Source: an uncultured Christensenella sp. (GTDB lineage Bacteria > Bacillota > Clostridia > Christensenellales > UBA3700). Taken from it: a stretch of DNA of 33,724 nt. Shown one piece after another: positions 23,736 to 31,970 of this stretch. The stretch's first letter is position 1; the number at the start of each line of letters is the position of its first letter. The position numbers and the translations under genes are program-made. The notes beneath the pieces are model-generated. The model was given only the letters and a program-made list of their open reading frames with translations, was not told the DNA's origin and did no database searches. The stretch is taken from the NCBI GenBank assembly GCA_910584975.1, contig CAJUEA010000016.1, forward strand, positions 1 through 33,724, given 5' to 3'.

Positions 23736-25130
23736 TTAAATACCAAGTAGCATCATCAAAGCGCTTGCTATGTATGGACGCATTGTTGACAACTCAATAA
23801 TATTGTCAATAAAGCCGTCTTTTGCACTTATGAATGGATTTTGCTCCATTGCAAGATAACGAGCCTCAAGTTTTTCTCTGTCCTCGCCTGACTTCAACTC
23901 TTCAGCGTACTCGATAGCAGCACCAGCAGCAGTGCCAACTGGACTTATAACACTATCAACACTTGCCAAAGTATAATCAAAACCAATGCCTTTGCTTGCA
24001 AACACTGAATAAGCAAGACCGATTGCTTTGCCAGTGATAACACTTATCATAGGGCTTGCACAGCTTGCAATTTTTGTCATAAGATTTGCAAGTTTGCCAG
24101 CAAGACCATTGACTTCATCTGCAAGGCTTGCTTTTACGCCAAGGCAATCAACCAAAGAAATGATTGGCATACCATTTGCAGAACATTTGTCAATAAACTT
24201 GTCTGCCTTTGCAATTCCATTTGCAGAAATATATCCGTCATTAACACTGCCATCAAGAGCAATAATACCAACGCTAATGCTATTTACCAATGCATAGCTT
24301 GTTACAACCTCTTTTGCATAGTTTTCATTTGCAATGATATATTTTTGATTGTCACAAATTGCTTTTAAAGCAGTCTCAACGCTGTAAGCTTTGTCCAAAG
24401 CAGGAGTTTCGCGATTTGCATCGTCCTCACACTCCTCAACTTCGCCACCACATATTGTCAAAACATAGTTAAGTTTTTCTGCAAGTTCCTTTGTTGTTTT
24501 AAAAGAAAAATCTACCATATCGCTGTTTGCAGAAATAGCATTATATCCAAGCAAGCTGTTTAGCTTTGGATAATCTTTTTCTTTTGCTGCAATCGCTTGT
24601 GGAGATGCAACACTCATAATTCCACTGTCTGACATAAACACAAAATCTGCCATGGCTGCGATTGATGCCATCATTCCAACGCAGTTGCCTTTGATTATGC
24701 AAATGTGAGGAATATTCTCTTTTGCAAGGTTAATGCTGTTGATAACTTCACTGTATGCCTCAAGCATAGCAACGCCCTCACCAACTCTTGCGCCATTTGA
24801 ATCAATAATAGAAATCAATGGTGTGCCTGTTTGCACGGCTTTTCTAATAACTTTCAAAATTTTCTTTGCGTGAGCCTCGCCAAAACTGCCCTTTAATACC
24901 TCTTGATTTTGTGCAAAAAAATGTACAGGTCTGTTGCCAATTGTGGCATAACCTGTAACTACACCTTCACCAAGAGCCTCAGAACCATCAAGGAAAGACT
25001 TGCCTGCTGTAAAAGCATCAGTCTCTACAAAACTACCATCGTCAATCAAATCAAAAGCAAAAGATTTAATCTTTTTTGTTGCCTTTTCAATCAACTTAAT
25101 GTTGTTTTGTAACATTGCATTGTTCTTCAT
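23736..25130 (-). CDS. Divergent acyl-CoA carboxyltransferase (MmdA/PCC-beta class)
   Basis: This 464-residue protein has the two-domain crotonase-like layout of biotin-dependent acyl-CoA carboxyltransferases. In the N-domain are VVTGYATIGNRPVHFFAQN, SNGARVGEGVAMLEAYSEV (family SGGARIQEG) and GNCVGMMASIAAMADFVFM. In the C-domain are VGIIALDGSVNDGYISANGIAKADKFIDKC, MPIISLVDCLG and MISVITGKAIGLAYSVFASKG (family RKAYGGAY). It is about 50 residues shorter than typical members (510-520), and several glycines of the two oxyanion sites are changed, so activity and substrate are unclear. Methylmalonyl-CoA, malonyl-CoA or another acyl-CoA is possible. It is the first gene of the operon, with GGAGGTATT before the ATG. 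Confidence 0.87.
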   Translation of the reverse strand: MKNNAMLQNNIKLIEKATKKIKSFAFDLIDDGSFVETDAFTAGKSFLDGSEALGEGVVTGYATIGNRPVHFFAQNQEVLKGSFGEAHAKKILKVIRKAVQTGTPLISIIDSNGARVGEGVAMLEAYSEVINSINLAKENIPHICIIKGNCVGMMASIAAMADFVFMSDSGIMSVASPQAIAAKEKDYPKLNSLLGYNAISANSDMVDFSFKTTKELAEKLNYVLTICGGEVEECEDDANRETPALDKAYSVETALKAICDNQKYIIANENYAKEVVTSYALVNSISVGIIALDGSVNDGYISANGIAKADKFIDKCSANGMPIISLVDCLGVKASLADEVNGLAGKLANLMTKIASCASPMISVITGKAIGLAYSVFASKGIGFDYTLASVDSVISPVGTAAGAAIEYAEELKSGEDREKLEARYLAMEQNPFISAKDGFIDNIIELSTMRPYIASALMMLLGI

Positions 25131-25189
25131 AATACCTCCAGTGTATTCAAAAAATCTTTTTAAATTTCAAACGAAATTCGTCAATTACC

Positions 25190-25218
25190 ATTATATATAA
25201 AATTTAAGAAATAATCAA
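25190..25218 (-). promoter_or_regulatory. Promoter of the Na+ pump operon
   Basis: Minus-strand TTGATT (25213-25218), 17-base spacer, TATAAT (25190-25195). It gives a leader of about 50 bases before the carboxyltransferase ATG. The rest of the 350-base gap to 25480 is AT-rich and ends in the terminator of the regulator gene. Confidence 0.7.
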
Positions 25219-25394
25219 GTATTTTGCCCCAAAATTTACTAAAATTTTATATTTATTTTTATAAAAGTGTATATTATATACTAATAAATTAAATCAATCA
25301 TTATTTGACATAAAAAAAGAAAAATTTAACACCAAAAAAAGCTATATTTGAGTTTTATTTTTATTTCAATAAACTGACATTTTTATATTAAATT

Positions 25395-25432
25395 AAACAA
25401 AAAAAACGAGCCAAAAGATGGTTCGTTTTTTT
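25395..25432 (-). terminator. Terminator of the XRE/cupin regulator gene
   Basis: ACGAGCC pairs with GGTTCGT (one G-T pair) inside A and T tracts (stem about 25401-25432). It separates the regulator from the pump operon. Confidence 0.82.
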
Positions 25433-25480
25433 ATTTCAATTATTAGTTTTTACTTGTTTGACAATATGCTAAAACTTAAT

Positions 25481-26029
25481 TTATTTTTCCAAAATCACAG
25501 TCAAAAAAGTGCTTTCGCCTTGCATTGATACTTGTGCATGAGGAATATTAGGGTCAAAATAAATGCTGTCGCCTGCACGCAAAAAATATTCCCTATTGCC
25601 GATAAGTACACGCAACTTGCCACTTATCACATAGTTAAATTCTTGTCCACTGTGTTTTACCAGTTCAGGAGCAACGCCTTCACTTATTGTAACAATCATT
25701 GGCTCCATTTCTCTGTTATAAAATTTGTGCGCAAGACTGCTGAAACTATACCCTTCATATCTTTCAATTTCCAAGCCTTGACCTGCATAGCAAACGGCAA
25801 CCTCTTTTCTGTCGCTGTTTTGACCTGTAAGCAAAACAGTTGGGTCAATCTCCAAAGCAGCTGCAATGTTGTACATTGTGCCAATAGGAATATCAACCAC
25901 CCCATCTTCTATGTTTTTGTAGTCCTCAACAGACATATTCACTTTTTTTGCAAAATCATCCAAAGAATAGTCGGAAAACTCTCTCAAATCCTTAATTCTG
26001 CTTGCAATATCTTTGATTTTTTTATCCAT
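25481..26029 (-). CDS. XRE-family transcriptional regulator with cupin sensor domain
   Basis: This 182-residue protein has a helix-turn-helix domain at residues 4-62 (IASRIKDLREFSDYSLDDFAKKVNMS...IPIGTMYNIAAALEIDP) and a C-terminal cupin barrel at about 105-180 (HSGQEFNYVISGKLRVLIGNREYFLRAGDSIYFDPNIPHA). Such regulators bind a small ligand in the cupin and usually control nearby metabolic genes. I chose the ATG at 26029; the upstream GGGGTGCTGTT is a modest ribosome binding site, and a slightly longer TTG start is possible. It has its own consensus promoter and terminator and lies directly upstream of the Na+ pump operon, facing the same way. It is a candidate regulator of that operon. Confidence 0.9.
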   Translation of the reverse strand: MDKKIKDIASRIKDLREFSDYSLDDFAKKVNMSVEDYKNIEDGVVDIPIGTMYNIAAALEIDPTVLLTGQNSDRKEVAVCYAGQGLEIERYEGYSFSSLAHKFYNREMEPMIVTISEGVAPELVKHSGQEFNYVISGKLRVLIGNREYFLRAGDSIYFDPNIPHAQVSMQGESTFLTVILEK

Positions 26030-26186
26030 AACAGCACCCCACTCACGCAAAACAAGCGTTTATATTTTTTTAAAGTTATAAATATTTATAGCTATGTTTC
26101 AAATTGAACTAAAAAGCTTGAAAAATGCAAATTTTATTAGACTTAAAAATTAAAAACCTTTTTATAAATTATATCTTAATAAAATA

Positions 26187-26215
26187 ATTATATCATTAAT
26201 TGCAAATTATTTCAA
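26187..26215 (-). promoter_or_regulatory. Promoter of the XRE/cupin regulator
   Basis: Minus-strand TTGAAA (26210-26215), 17-base spacer, TATAAT (26187-26192), about 150 bases before the start codon. Confidence 0.72.
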
Positions 26216-26390
26216 GTATTTTTTTGCAGGTTCATTGCAATATATCCTCATTTTACGACGAATTTATCAAAATATTTATTTTTTTCATTTTGCATTTGAT
26301 ATTTATATCATTATTCACTCACCATAAAATTATATGAGCTTTTATTTTTACTGGATATTGGGCTTGATAGTATCACACCCCCAACAAATA

Positions 26391-26419
26391 AAAAATTCCT
26401 ACCAAAAGATAGGAATTTT
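26391..26419 (-). terminator. Terminator of the cmk-plsC-ispH/rpsA unit
   Basis: AAAATTCCTA and TAGGAATTTT form a stem with an 8-base loop, flanked by A and T tracts, directly after the ispH-rpsA stop. Confidence 0.8.
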
Positions 26420-26430
26420 ATTTTTAAGCA

Positions 26431-28629
26431 TTATTCAGCGTCCTTGTTATCAAAAGACAAGTTTAAATCCTTGAACAAATCTGCCATTGTAGCACTTACT
26501 GACTCAGATGTCCAAGACTTAACTTCCTCTTGTACAGGAGCAGTTGCAACCTTTTTAGCTCTTGGTTTTTTGTTTTGAGCTGTTGCATTTTCAAATTTCT
26601 TAGCATTTGCTTTTGCTCTCTTTTCATTGTTCTCTTTGATATCATCTTGAGTGATTTCAACTTCTTTCTCAACAGGAGCTGGAGGGTCAAGCAAAGCTTT
26701 TACAGACAATGTAATTTTGCTACCTTCAAACTTAATAACTTTTGCCTCAATTTCTTGACCAACTTTGAAAGCCTCATTTGCATCCTTAACAAAATTGTAG
26801 CTGATTTCTGAAACAGGAACAAGTCCGTCAATACCTTTGTCGATTGAAACAAATGCACCATATGCAAAAATTCTTTCAACAACACCTTTAACTACACTGC
26901 CAACAGGATATTTATCTTGAGCTTCTTCATAAGGTTTCTTTTGAAGTTGTTTGTAACCAAGACTAACTTTGCCAGTCTCACGATTTGCATCCAAAATCAA
27001 GAATTCATAAGTTTTGTTGATTTCCAAAACTTCAGCTGGATCCTCAACTTTAGTCCAACTTAAATCGCTTATGTGAGCAAGACAATCGTTTTTATTTACG
27101 CTTACAAAAGCACCGAATTTTGCAAATCTCTTAACAACACCTTTAACAATAGTGTTTGGTATCATCAAATTCCAAAAAGCATCTTCTTTTGCCTTTTTCT
27201 CTTCCTCAGCAATAACCTTGTGAGAAGCAATAATCTTTTTACCTGAAACTTTATCGCCGTTTTTAGCCTCGATTTTGCGCACACGCAATTCTTTACCAAC
27301 ATATTTTTCCAAATTCTTTTCAAAACCAATGCGAATTTGAGATTGTGGAACAAAAATTGTATAACTACCTAATTTGCTTAGCAAGCCAGCATCTTTAACA
27401 GCCTTGTCGATTTTGATAGTGAACTCATTGCCATTGATGATTTCTTGAACTTTCTTATCCTCAAGCTCTTTTTGAAGAATAATTTTTTTGCTCATAGCAA
27501 TCATTTCGCCTTTGCCCTTGTTTGCAACAAACACAGCCTCAAACTCTGTACCTTCTTGATAGTTATCTGGGTTGTAGTCTTTTTCATCAAGTTCTACTTC
27601 AGACTTATCAATAAAAGCCTCTGTCTTTGTGCCATAGTGAACGATAATTCCATCTTTGTTAGCACTTACAACAGTAACTCTTTTTTTCTTTCCTGCTTGT
27701 GGCCTATCATAGGCACTTTCTGCGTTTACGACACTTACGAACAAATTGTTCTCTTCATTGTTTGCATTAACTGCAACTTCCTCATTAAGCATTTCTTTGC
27801 TTTTTCCTTGAGTATCACTCATTATACCAATTACCTCCATAATCAACTCTTTGGGAGTTGAAGCGCCAGCTGTTACTCCTATTCTGGCATTTTGTTTTAC
27901 TACTTTTGATAAATCGTCAATACAAGTAATCAAATAGCTTTGTTTACAATATTGTTTTGCAAGATTGAAAAGTTTCAAAGTATTGCTACTGTGATTTCCA
28001 CCAATTACAAGCATAATATCGACATTTTTGGCAATTTCAACCACTTCTTGTTGTCTATCCCTTGTAGTATAACAAATAGTGTCAAAAATTTCAACTATTT
28101 TGCACTTGTTTTTTATTATTTTTTTTATATTTTTAAATTTCTCAGCTGAAAAAGTAGTTTGAGATACCAAAACACACTCTTTATCAACAAAATCCAACTC
28201 TTCAGCCTCTTTTTCGCTGTCAATGATGATTGCAGAGCCTTCACACCAGCCATTTATACCAATAACCTCTGCGTGTTTTTCCTCGCCAGTGATAATCACT
28301 TGTTTGCCTTGCTCAAAAGCATTGCGAACAATATTGTGAATTTTTTTTACAAACGGACAAGTCGCATCGATGTATTCAATGCCACGCTCCTGCATCTGCT
28401 CATACATCTTTTTGCCAACACCATGAGAGCGAATGACAATTTTGCCATCCACATAGTCTTCAAGAGAATTTATTGGATAAATCCCCTTTTCTTTCAAATT
28501 ATTAACAACCAGTTCGTTGTGAATTATATCTCCAAGCGTAACTATTTTGCCTTTTGCTGACAAAGCAGTGTTTATTGCATTTTGCACACCAAAACAAAAA
28601 CCGGCAGTTTTTGCAAGAACTATTTCCAT
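26431..28629 (-). CDS. ispH-rpsA: Fused IspH (HMBPP reductase) - ribosomal protein S1-like protein
   Basis: This 732-residue protein joins two functions. Residues 1-275 are IspH, the [4Fe-4S] enzyme making IPP and DMAPP in the last MEP-pathway step. Its cluster cysteines are in KTAGFCFGV, DATCPFVKK and DTICYTTRDRQ, with RSHGVG and GGNHSSNT also present. From about 300 follow four S1 RNA-binding repeats. The first two are degenerate (KRVTVVSANKDGIIV; FTIKIDKAV). The last two are clear (VVKGVVKRFAKFGAFVSV and VVKGVVERIFAYGAFVSIDKGIDGLVPVSEIS). A charged Lys/Ala/Glu tail ends the protein. This fusion is known in Clostridia, usually annotated as bifunctional. It is the last gene after cmk and plsC. 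Confidence 0.94.
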   Translation of the reverse strand: MEIVLAKTAGFCFGVQNAINTALSAKGKIVTLGDIIHNELVVNNLKEKGIYPINSLEDYVDGKIVIRSHGVGKKMYEQMQERGIEYIDATCPFVKKIHNIVRNAFEQGKQVIITGEEKHAEVIGINGWCEGSAIIIDSEKEAEELDFVDKECVLVSQTTFSAEKFKNIKKIIKNKCKIVEIFDTICYTTRDRQQEVVEIAKNVDIMLVIGGNHSSNTLKLFNLAKQYCKQSYLITCIDDLSKVVKQNARIGVTAGASTPKELIMEVIGIMSDTQGKSKEMLNEEVAVNANNEENNLFVSVVNAESAYDRPQAGKKKRVTVVSANKDGIIVHYGTKTEAFIDKSEVELDEKDYNPDNYQEGTEFEAVFVANKGKGEMIAMSKKIILQKELEDKKVQEIINGNEFTIKIDKAVKDAGLLSKLGSYTIFVPQSQIRIGFEKNLEKYVGKELRVRKIEAKNGDKVSGKKIIASHKVIAEEEKKAKEDAFWNLMIPNTIVKGVVKRFAKFGAFVSVNKNDCLAHISDLSWTKVEDPAEVLEINKTYEFLILDANRETGKVSLGYKQLQKKPYEEAQDKYPVGSVVKGVVERIFAYGAFVSIDKGIDGLVPVSEISYNFVKDANEAFKVGQEIEAKVIKFEGSKITLSVKALLDPPAPVEKEVEITQDDIKENNEKRAKANAKKFENATAQNKKPRAKKVATAPVQEEVKSWTSESVSATMADLFKDLNLSFDNKDAE

Positions 28630-28710
28630 ACTCTCCTTGTAAATTGCACTATTTACATGTATATTAAAATATTAATTAAAATATAACTTTTATATTTATC
28701 AATACTAATT

Positions 28711-29445
28711 TTACTTTTCTTCTTTTGGAGCAGCCAACATCTGTTGCTTTTTGTATTCAAGCTTGTTTTGTTTGCGAATTTGTTTGCATTCAATTTTTTG
28801 AGCTTTTAGCAACTTTTTAAGTGCTTTTTTATCAAGCAACATTTCCTCAAGTTGTGCTTGCAAATTCTCCATACGCAACTTCAACTTATTTGTAATTTCG
28901 CTACGCGCCTCTTTAACACCTTCGCCATAAAACTCGTCAAGATACATCGGATCTCCAATAAGCAAATAAGTTTTTCTGAATGTTTTGATTGGCTTGTAAT
29001 ATATCATAGGAATTATTGGAGATTTTGTTTTCAAAGCAAACATTGCAACGCCGTCTTTAAACTCCAACATTTGCTTATTGCCTGTTTTGTTTCTTGTACC
29101 CTCAGGGAAAACTATAAGTGGCTGATTGTTTTTCAAAACATCCATGCACTTTTTTATTGCACGCAAATCAGCCTCTCCTCTCTTAATTGAAATAACACCA
29201 ATCTTTGGCAAGATTTTTCCTATGATAGGCAAGTCAAGCGATTCCTCTTTCATCAAAGCATTAAAATCATATTCAAACAAATCAGTAACAAATGGCACTG
29301 AATCAAGCATTGTGAAATGATTGCAAACATAAATACCTTTTCCCTCAACAAATTTGTTTGCATTTATAATTTTAACAGGCCACAAACAATTTGTTATCGG
29401 CTTGATAATTCTTCTTATTATTCTGTAAAACTTGTTGTTTTCCAT
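28711..29445 (-). CDS. plsC: 1-acylglycerol-3-phosphate acyltransferase (PlsC family)
   Basis: PlsC adds the second acyl chain to make phosphatidic acid. The 244-residue protein has the acyltransferase motifs in order: VCNHFTMLDSVPF (HxxxxD catalytic motif), FNALMKEESLDLPIIGKILPKIGVISIKRGEAD, IVFPEGTRNKTG and KTKSPIIPMIYY. The C-terminal 60 residues are a strongly charged helix (LQAQLEEMLLDKKALKKLLKAQ...), longer than in classical PlsC. A mild N-terminal hydrophobic segment suggests membrane association. TAGGAG precedes the ATG. It lies between cmk and ispH-rpsA, the usual clostridial order. Confidence 0.92.
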   Translation of the reverse strand: MENNKFYRIIRRIIKPITNCLWPVKIINANKFVEGKGIYVCNHFTMLDSVPFVTDLFEYDFNALMKEESLDLPIIGKILPKIGVISIKRGEADLRAIKKCMDVLKNNQPLIVFPEGTRNKTGNKQMLEFKDGVAMFALKTKSPIIPMIYYKPIKTFRKTYLLIGDPMYLDEFYGEGVKEARSEITNKLKLRMENLQAQLEEMLLDKKALKKLLKAQKIECKQIRKQNKLEYKKQQMLAAPKEEK

Positions 29446-29576
29446 AACAAAAAACTCCTAAAACATTTCTCCAATATTGCAATTATAAATTGCAAAAAAC
29501 TATCAAAAATCGATATTAAATTGCATTTATACTACAAACTAATATCATTACATAAAATTTGTTTTGCAAAATTTAA

Positions 29577-30230
29577 TTAGCCGATATAAGACAAAATTTT
29601 ATCAATCGCCTGTTCGATTGTAAGATTTGTTGAATCAATATAAACGCTATCCTCTGTCAAAGTCAAAGGTGCAAAATCACGATGAGTGTCATTGTAATCT
29701 CTGTCGTTTATATCGTCCAATATTGTTTCATATTTCACATCTTGTCCCTTTTCAACAAGCTCTTTAAAGCGTCTATTTGCCCTTTCCTCAGGTGTTGCAG
29801 TCAAATAGAATTTGTAGTTTGCATCTTTCAAAACATAGCTTGTGATGTCTCTGCCATCCAAAACAACATTGTTTTTAGAGGCAATTTCTCTTTGCATTGC
29901 AACCAGCTTAAGTCTTACAGCAGGAATCTTGCTTACATTTGATGCAGCTTTTGAAATGTGATGTTCACGAATAGCTTTACTCACATCTTCTCCGTCCAAA
30001 TAAATAATCTGCACACCATCATTATATTCAATTTTAATTTGAGTATTATCCAAAAAACTTATTACTCCGTCTGCATCGTTTGTGTCAATGCCAAGTCTAA
30101 CAGCCTTAAGACCGATTGCTCTGTACATAGCACCTGTGTCAAGATAAATGATATTCAATCTTTTTGCAATTTCTTTTGCAATGGTGCTTTTACCTGCACC
30201 TGAAGGTCCGTCAATAGCAATATTCAACAT
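29577..30230 (-). CDS. cmk: Cytidylate kinase
   Basis: Cmk phosphorylates CMP and dCMP with ATP. The 217-residue protein starts with the P-loop NIAIDGPSGAGKSTIAKEIA. It has YLDTGAMYRAIGLKAVRLGID, an internal NMP-binding insertion, VVLDGRDITSYVL, KFYLTATPEERANRRFKEL and DRDYNDTHRDFAPLT (LID region), ending SVYIDSTNLTIEQAIDKIL. Length is standard. GAGGTGGAAAT precedes the ATG. It is 36 bases downstream of the BaiN-like gene and likely co-transcribed. Confidence 0.97.
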   Translation of the reverse strand: MLNIAIDGPSGAGKSTIAKEIAKRLNIIYLDTGAMYRAIGLKAVRLGIDTNDADGVISFLDNTQIKIEYNDGVQIIYLDGEDVSKAIREHHISKAASNVSKIPAVRLKLVAMQREIASKNNVVLDGRDITSYVLKDANYKFYLTATPEERANRRFKELVEKGQDVKYETILDDINDRDYNDTHRDFAPLTLTEDSVYIDSTNLTIEQAIDKILSYIG

Positions 30231-30266
30231 ATTTCCACCTCATTTTTAATTTCTCTATTAGTATTT

Positions 30267-31484
30267 TTAGTCAATTGCACTTATGCCTGCAACATATCCT
30301 GTTGACAAAGCAATTTGAATGTTAAAGCCACCAGTAAAACCATCAATATCCAACACCTCGCCAGCAAAAAACAAACCCTTTACAAGCTTTGATTGCATAT
30401 TTTTTGGGTTGATTTGTTTGACATCAACGCCACCACTTGTGACAATTGCTCCAGATAATCCACACAATCCCGAAATGTTAAAAGTCATATTTTTCAAAGA
30501 AAAAACAAGCCTTGCTCTTTCCTCTTTTGTGATTTGGTTGACCTTTTTATCCCCATTAATTTTGCTGTTTTTGATAACCAATGGCAGCAATGCTTTGACT
30601 GTTAAATCAGCAACTGCATTTTTAAATTCTTTGTTACTATTAGCCTCAAAATCTCTCAACAGCCTGTTATCCAAAGTTTTTTCGTCCAATGCAGGTTTCA
30701 AATCTATTGCAAGCTGCAAATCTCCTTGCACTTTATTTATCAAACTGGACATGGTAAGAATTATTGGACCAGAAACACCTGTATGCGTAAACAACATTTC
30801 TCCTGTCTCCACAGCCAAAACTTTGCCATTTGCCAAAATTGAACAACTGACATTTTTAAGGGTTACACCTGCAAGCTCGCTGACATTTTCCTTAAGATTA
30901 ATGCCCACCAAAGCAGGATAAAGCGTTGTTACATTGTGCCCTGCAAGTTCTGCAAACTTATAGCCATCGCCTGTACTGCCCGTTCCGGGGTAAGACATAC
31001 CACCTGTTGCAACAATCAATTTTTCGCAAGGAAAATACTCATTTTGAACAAAAACGCCACATACGGCATTATTTTTTATATCAACTTTTGTTACTTGATG
31101 ATTAAGCTTTATTTCCACATTATTTTTATCAAGCATTTTTTGAAAAACTTTGATAACATCCGATGCTTTATCTGATTCTGGAAAAACTCTTTTTCCTCTT
31201 TCAACTTTAATTTTCAAACCATTTTCAATGCAAAATTGTTGAGTAGCTTTTGTATCAAATTTGTTTATTGCCCCCATCATAAACTTAGGGTTGGTGCAAA
31301 CATTTGCAATAAAAATTTTATTATCGCAATCATTTGTTATATTACATCTGCCTTTTCCAGTTATATAGAGTTTTTTGCCAAGTTTTTCATTTTTTTCCAG
31401 CAAAACAACTTCATCCCCACTTTGAGCAGCAGCAATGCTTGCCATCATCCCCGCAGGACCACCACCAATAACAACAACCTTCAT
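30267..31484 (-). CDS. HI0933/BaiN-family flavoprotein (NAD(P)/FAD-dependent oxidoreductase)
   Basis: This 405-residue flavoprotein starts MKVVVIGGGPAGMMASIAAA (FAD Rossmann motif) and continues ITGKGRCNITNDCD, LIVATGGMSYPGTGSTGDGYKFAELAGH and FTHTGVSGPIIL. The C-terminal FAD signature is FAGEVLDIDGFTGGFNIQIALSTGYVAG. The family includes BaiN of bile-acid-dehydroxylating Clostridia, but most members have unknown substrates, so no specific reaction is claimed. I chose the ATG at 31484, with GAGGATAAT just upstream, rather than a longer in-frame start. It is first in the cmk-plsC-ispH/rpsA run. Confidence 0.9.
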   Translation of the reverse strand: MKVVVIGGGPAGMMASIAAAQSGDEVVLLEKNEKLGKKLYITGKGRCNITNDCDNKIFIANVCTNPKFMMGAINKFDTKATQQFCIENGLKIKVERGKRVFPESDKASDVIKVFQKMLDKNNVEIKLNHQVTKVDIKNNAVCGVFVQNEYFPCEKLIVATGGMSYPGTGSTGDGYKFAELAGHNVTTLYPALVGINLKENVSELAGVTLKNVSCSILANGKVLAVETGEMLFTHTGVSGPIILTMSSLINKVQGDLQLAIDLKPALDEKTLDNRLLRDFEANSNKEFKNAVADLTVKALLPLVIKNSKINGDKKVNQITKEERARLVFSLKNMTFNISGLCGLSGAIVTSGGVDVKQINPKNMQSKLVKGLFFAGEVLDIDGFTGGFNIQIALSTGYVAGISAID

Positions 31485-31575
31485 ATTATCCTCAAAAAAC
31501 TTAAAAATCAAAGCAATTTTAAATAAACTTAAATCACATTTAAAATTTAACTTAATGCTTGTTTCATAGCAACTG

Positions 31576-31603
31576 ATTATAATATACCATATTTTTTACT
31601 CAA
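31576..31603 (-). promoter_or_regulatory. Possible promoter of the BaiN-like/cmk operon
   Basis: Minus-strand TTGAGT (31598-31603), 16-base spacer, TATAAT (31576-31581). Confidence 0.5.
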
Positions 31604-31723
31604 ATAAAAGCGTTTGTATCAAATTAGTACAATATTTACAAAAATACACACAAAAGCAACTGATTATGAATTGTTGGTTGTAACATTATGTTGTGATAAA
31701 GCCAATCAAAAGATTTAGCTACT

Positions 31724-31767
31724 GTCATCCTGAGCGAAACGCAGCCTAGTCGAAGTATCTCAAACTT
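31724..31767 (+). repeat. Intergenic repeat, copy D (short form)
   Basis: It begins GTCATCCTGAGCG and ends CGAAGTATCTCAAAC. It has the two ends of the repeat family without the central hairpin. It faces copy E in inverted orientation about 55 bases away. Confidence 0.65.
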
Positions 31768-31820
31768 TGCGTTATGCTATAATTATTAAAAAATAATGTT
31801 ATACTTTACTCAATAATCAT

Positions 31821-31888
31821 GCTTGAGATTTTTCCTAATATCCCCAAAAAATCTATTTTTAGGGGCTTGCGTATTCAGTCACCATGAC
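31821..31888 (-). repeat. Intergenic hairpin repeat, copy E
   Basis: On the minus strand it begins GTCAT, has a central AGCCCCTAAAAATAG...TTTTTTGGGG hairpin and ends GGAAAAATCTCAAGC. Same layout as copies A-C. The 486-base gap from 31485 to 31970 holds copies D and E, the clpX terminator and the promoter upstream of the BaiN-like gene. Confidence 0.65.
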
Positions 31889-31929
31889 TTTTTTATTCTA
31901 CCAAGCTATATGAGTCTGAACAACATTAT

Positions 31930-31967
31930 AAAAAATAATCGCACAATAAAAAAATGCGATTATTTTT
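31930..31967 (-). terminator. Terminator of clpP-clpX
   Basis: AAAAATAATCGCA pairs with TGCGATTATTTTT around an AT-rich loop, just after the clpX stop. Confidence 0.85.
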
Positions 31968-31970
31968 GTT

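Larger units (their letters stand above)
26030..26430. other. Intergenic gap, 401 bases
   Basis: It holds the regulator's promoter (26187-26215) and the ispH-rpsA terminator (26391-26419). The rest is AT-rich without a coding pattern. I see no riboswitch-like structure in the 155-base leader of the regulator. Confidence 0.6.
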
